Below are positions 60,301-64,000 of a stretch of 64,000 nt of DNA, one piece after another. The position numbers and the translations under genes were made by a program. Every line of letters begins with the position of its first letter. The stretch's first letter is position 1. This stretch comes from Tomocerus qinae (lineage: Eukaryota > Arthropoda > Collembola > Entomobryomorpha > Tomoceridae): contig CM034547.1 in assembly GCA_020055645.1 (NCBI GenBank), forward strand, positions 27,714,513 through 27,778,512, given 5' to 3'. A model generated the notes under the pieces. The model made no database searches, had not been told where the DNA came from, and saw only the letters and a list, made by a program, of their open reading frames with translations.

Positions 60301-63300
60301 CCTCGTCTCTATCTTTTCCACGGGAAAGGAAACCAATGAAAAAGTTCAACCTGAATTCGTGTGACTGACTGGAGACAGTTTAGGACTTTTTTCTCTTGCC
60401 ACCACTTTCACACTTTGTTTCCCATATAAACGTCTGTCTCCTTACCTTTCCTTTATACCATTCAATCTTTCTATCTCTACGGACTCGTCTAAAAGTGAAA
60501 GAGAATAATTTAAAATTCCGTTTCACCCCTTTGCCCATTCATCTCGCATTAAATTTCTAGCCTCAACTCAAACCCCAACTTAAGATTTATAATGTTAAAG
60601 GCATCTACTAAATGCAAGTAGGTATACATCCCGCGTAGGTATCTCTGGTTTGTTCTAAGGTCTTTACTACATTACGATTCTAATAGGTACCTAGTCATTG
60701 GCATCGCTGCAAGGAGTAGAAGAAGGGAGAAGATTGAAATGAAATTAAAGCGTAGCGATACCATCATTACAGAGAAAGAGAGCGAGAGTAAAGTGAAATG
60801 CATAAATCTCACTCCACTTATGCAGGCAGACATGGCAAGGGTTTTGTCCATTTGGCTCTATTCACAAGAGACCCTATCATATCACCATTATACACAGTTA
60901 GATCAGACACTGGGGTTACTCCATAATATTATCCTGCATTACGAGCTGTTTAGTATATCGGAAACCTTAGGGTGTAAAAGAGACGAGATGGATAGAAAGG
61001 AAATTATGTAGTGGATTGGAAAGCGTCAAGGAATATGTAGGTATACCTCGTTGTCTCTATACCTACTCCAACGAATGAACCAAGACTTGAAACAATTGAA
61101 CAAGATAATAGACTCTACGAGAACGAACATGTCTAAACTAGAAATGCACTTTCCTTCCACTTCAAGATCTCTAACCCTTACATTAGTTATTTGTACAACT
61201 TTCTAGAAGAATCTCTGCCCTATATTCATTGTTCTTAATAAATAGAGGCTTGCAGTGCAGAACTACTTAAATAAGTACACAATGCAACTTGTGAATTTAG
61301 TTATTCAGCCACCTACCTTTAATAATATAAATCTTACTATTCCATGTCAAAGGGTATGCACAACTTGAATGTTACGAAGATAATAATGTACATACTATAC
61401 GAGTCTTGGTGTCCACAATGTCTATATTTACCTAATATTAATTATGGGTCCTGTTTCATTCTAAGATTTTGATAAGAATCAAATAATAATTACTATATAG
61501 TAATCTACTAAGTGCTACAACGTGAGAGCAGTTGGCGGCGTGTACACAAAAGGCTAACACTATCAAGTATCACTGTAGCAAGTGATATAATCTGAGCTGG
61601 AGAATAGAAATGCGAGAAAATTATATAAAGGCTTTTCATTTCATTGTATTTCAGTTTCTAGAACAGAATTCCGACTCCCACCAGACTTCTTTCTATCAGT
61701 ACTAGTGTATAAGTTTAAGTAGTATAGACATTGCTAATGTAGATATAGGAATTCCTTATCTTGGCAGTCAATGGTAAATTCATGTACGGTTGTCGTAAGT
61801 CACAATATCGGATTTTACTTATATGAAAGACAAGTATATCAGGGAGGCTTAGCACCACAAGTCAAGCTAAAGAAGAGAAAACCCGACGGATCTTAGCTTA
61901 AGAGAAAGACGTGGCTTAGAATTGTATTCTGGTAAATAGTAAGTCTGTCTATTTTCATCATATATAGCATGTGCTTCTGCTAATAGTAGTATTGGGTTAG
62001 GTACAGTTTCCTTTGGTTGAGTTGGACTACTTGACTCTACTCGACTGAACTGTCTCTGTCTCGGATTCGTATTCCGTCTTAAATGCCTTTGACTTTTATC
62101 GGGAACCCAGTGAAATTGCAATAGAAGAGACCACAAAAGATTTCAAGAGGAACGTTCTCTCCAACAGAAAAACGATATATGGGATGCTCCTGTCTAATAT
62201 TTCTTGTCGCGCACATTGCCCCAGCTGGTTTCCTGTTTCCTCATAATAGCTCTTCTTCCGTTTGTCGCTGGAACTCGAAGCGACCCATAGGAACCCATCT
62301 CATTTCAGCCAACTCGCATCACATCACATCAACAGCTAGAATCGTTATAAATACACATACTACCAAAACCACTCCATTTTCGTATAAATGCAACATCCTT
62401 CGTTTCTTTCAATAACTCAATGTACAACAGTACAGAGATCTCTGTATTTTTATGGAGCACTACCTACCTACAGACTTTTCTCTCCGAACTACATCTACAT
62501 GTATACCGAAATTCCAAGAGTTTTCACCTTCTCTCTCCCTTTGTGTCTGTAGGGTTGAACGTGGAATGCTTTCTCCGTGATATTCTCTCCACACACATTG
62601 CATTGCAACATCCACTAATCTTGAGTGAATAGTGAGTTATGCTTGGTGTACATCTTATATAAGCATCCCACATCTCCTCACACTAAATACACCACATTTA
62701 AATTTTTATGAGAAGGAGCAAGTAAGCTTTCTTTTTCCGCCTCCACGTGCACATCACCTCACATTACTGAGCAGAAAGATTTGAATGAATCAGGAATGTG
62801 GAGCATTTACTCAGTCGTTTCGCATTTCCACAGAAAATATTACTTTTACTACACTGCCTTGCATAATAATAAGTAAATACTTCTTTTCCAGACTGGGAGT
62901 ATGTACTTGAGCCATACTTTTGCAAAACCTTTGATACTATATATTCCTTTTAAAACATTTATTATACTACTTATATCTACACTTATGTCAATATAACGCA
63001 CATTCTCTTTTTTCTAATTTTTATATCTTAAAATGAGCACACGGCACAGACACATTTTGGACAAATGTTTAGATGCGACGCAATTTGCACAAGTCAACAT
63101 AATTATGTGTCGGTGACATCAGCAGGGAGATTTTTTTGCTTGTTGGAATCCTGCTATTCATTCTTACACTCACCTAAACGTGATGCATGTGAGTAATAAA
63201 ACGAGAGATAAGAATTAAATAGATTCAATCGTTGGAATTTTTGTGGTGTAAATAATGTACTTGATTCTGTCTAGAGGCTACTATAAATACTACATACGCA

Positions 63301-64000
63301 TAGAAAACAATCTATTTTCTGGTGGGTGTCTATTGGTAGGTACACATAAAACAACTGCTGTAACTACCAGTATTTTGTATTTACTAGGAAACTGACTGTG
63401 TGTTGGGAAATAGTTGGTGGTGGGGTATACAGCAAATAAGGAGGCATTGTAAATAATGGTGAATCCCAATTAGTTGCGATTACAACTCTCTGTGAAAGGA
63501 AATGCCACTTATATGGTGGAGAGAGAGAGAAGAAAGACGCTGAGTATAACTGTTTACATTGTCTCATCTATTGCATAGTATATTTTCAGAGAAATAAATA
63601 TTTAATACAAAGGAATGGGCCAATACCTATTTCTACAAAGAAATACTGGGCCTGGAGAAAGCAAGGAAGAGTAGACTTAATCACTGTTCTGGACCGGACT
63701 ATGAATGCTCTGTATGTAAATGTTGCACCAGAGTGAAGATTTAGTAATTAAAAGGAAAGAGATGAGGAGGAAGTAAAGGCAAAGGAACTTTGAGCGTCTG
63801 TTGCATAACGTTAGCATTGAATTAGAGAACTACTCCGGTAGTGTATTGTTTGTCTTGCCACGAGAGCCATTTCATCTCCATATGAAATGACTCTACCGTT
63901 TGTTTTCCCGTCAGTAATGGCCATAAGCTACTCTTTAACTCTACATATGTAGCCAGTCTAAGTGAAAATACATTTCACTGTTGTGAAAGCAACTGGAGTA
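51351..64000. other. gene desert, part 3
   Basis: No confident gene is seen. At 51360-51600 and 55110-55470 base composition is less AT-biased and frames are open on both strands for 60-100 codons. I recognise no domain in them and see no splice structure. GA tracts occur at 58503-58517 and 63518-63535, and GTGAAAGT/ACTTTCAC octamers at 53107, 58526 and 60404. The window ends without reaching an obvious exon. Confidence 0.5.

Noticed and set aside
1-64000. tRNA, rRNA and CRISPR features
   Set aside because: None were recognised; the content is eukaryotic and no cloverleaf-type A/B box pair stood out by eye.

Overview
The window is animal nuclear DNA, AT-rich, with spliced genes, GT/AG introns and transposon debris. 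The gene set (dynactin p24, PTAR1, COA5, a C18orf32-type protein, and a nucleoplasmin-domain FKBP of the 39/46 kDa nuclear class) points to an arthropod, most likely an insect. I cannot name the species. All exon models were built by eye from splice sites and reading frame.

Left third (about 2.3-19.4 kb), gene-rich: DCTN3 (minus, 4 coding exons, 10067 to 2359) and PTAR1 (plus, 3 exons, 11451-12814) sit head to head. COA5 (minus, 14486-14776) and a C18orf32/UPF0729 homologue (plus, 15833-16075) are also head to head. A six-exon FKBP gene (minus, 19360 to 17036) closes the block. The genes are unrelated housekeeping functions: dynein/dynactin transport, protein prenylation, cytochrome oxidase assembly, an ER/lipid-droplet micropeptide and a nuclear prolyl isomerase. 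Nothing suggests they act as one system.

Inside DCTN3 intron 1 lies the most unusual object: a PIF/Harbinger DNA transposon of about 5.6 kb (4059-9663) with long, GGCAAC-rich terminal inverted repeats. It holds a decayed DDE transposase and a decayed MADF-domain partner (both minus). On the plus strand it holds a third gene, a DEDDh 3'-5' exonuclease of the ISG20/REXO4/AEN type, whose frame breaks at a run of ten A. Related transposon ends and two MITEs cluster around it, one nested in the right terminal repeat.

Right two thirds (about 19.4-64 kb): I find no confident gene. There is one probable Harbinger transposase relic near 20.9 kb, a few small palindromes, GA tracts, and a marked excess of the octamer GTGAAAGT/ACTTTCAC that is absent from the gene-rich left part. 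This looks like a long intron or the regulatory landscape of a gene outside the window, but that is inference.
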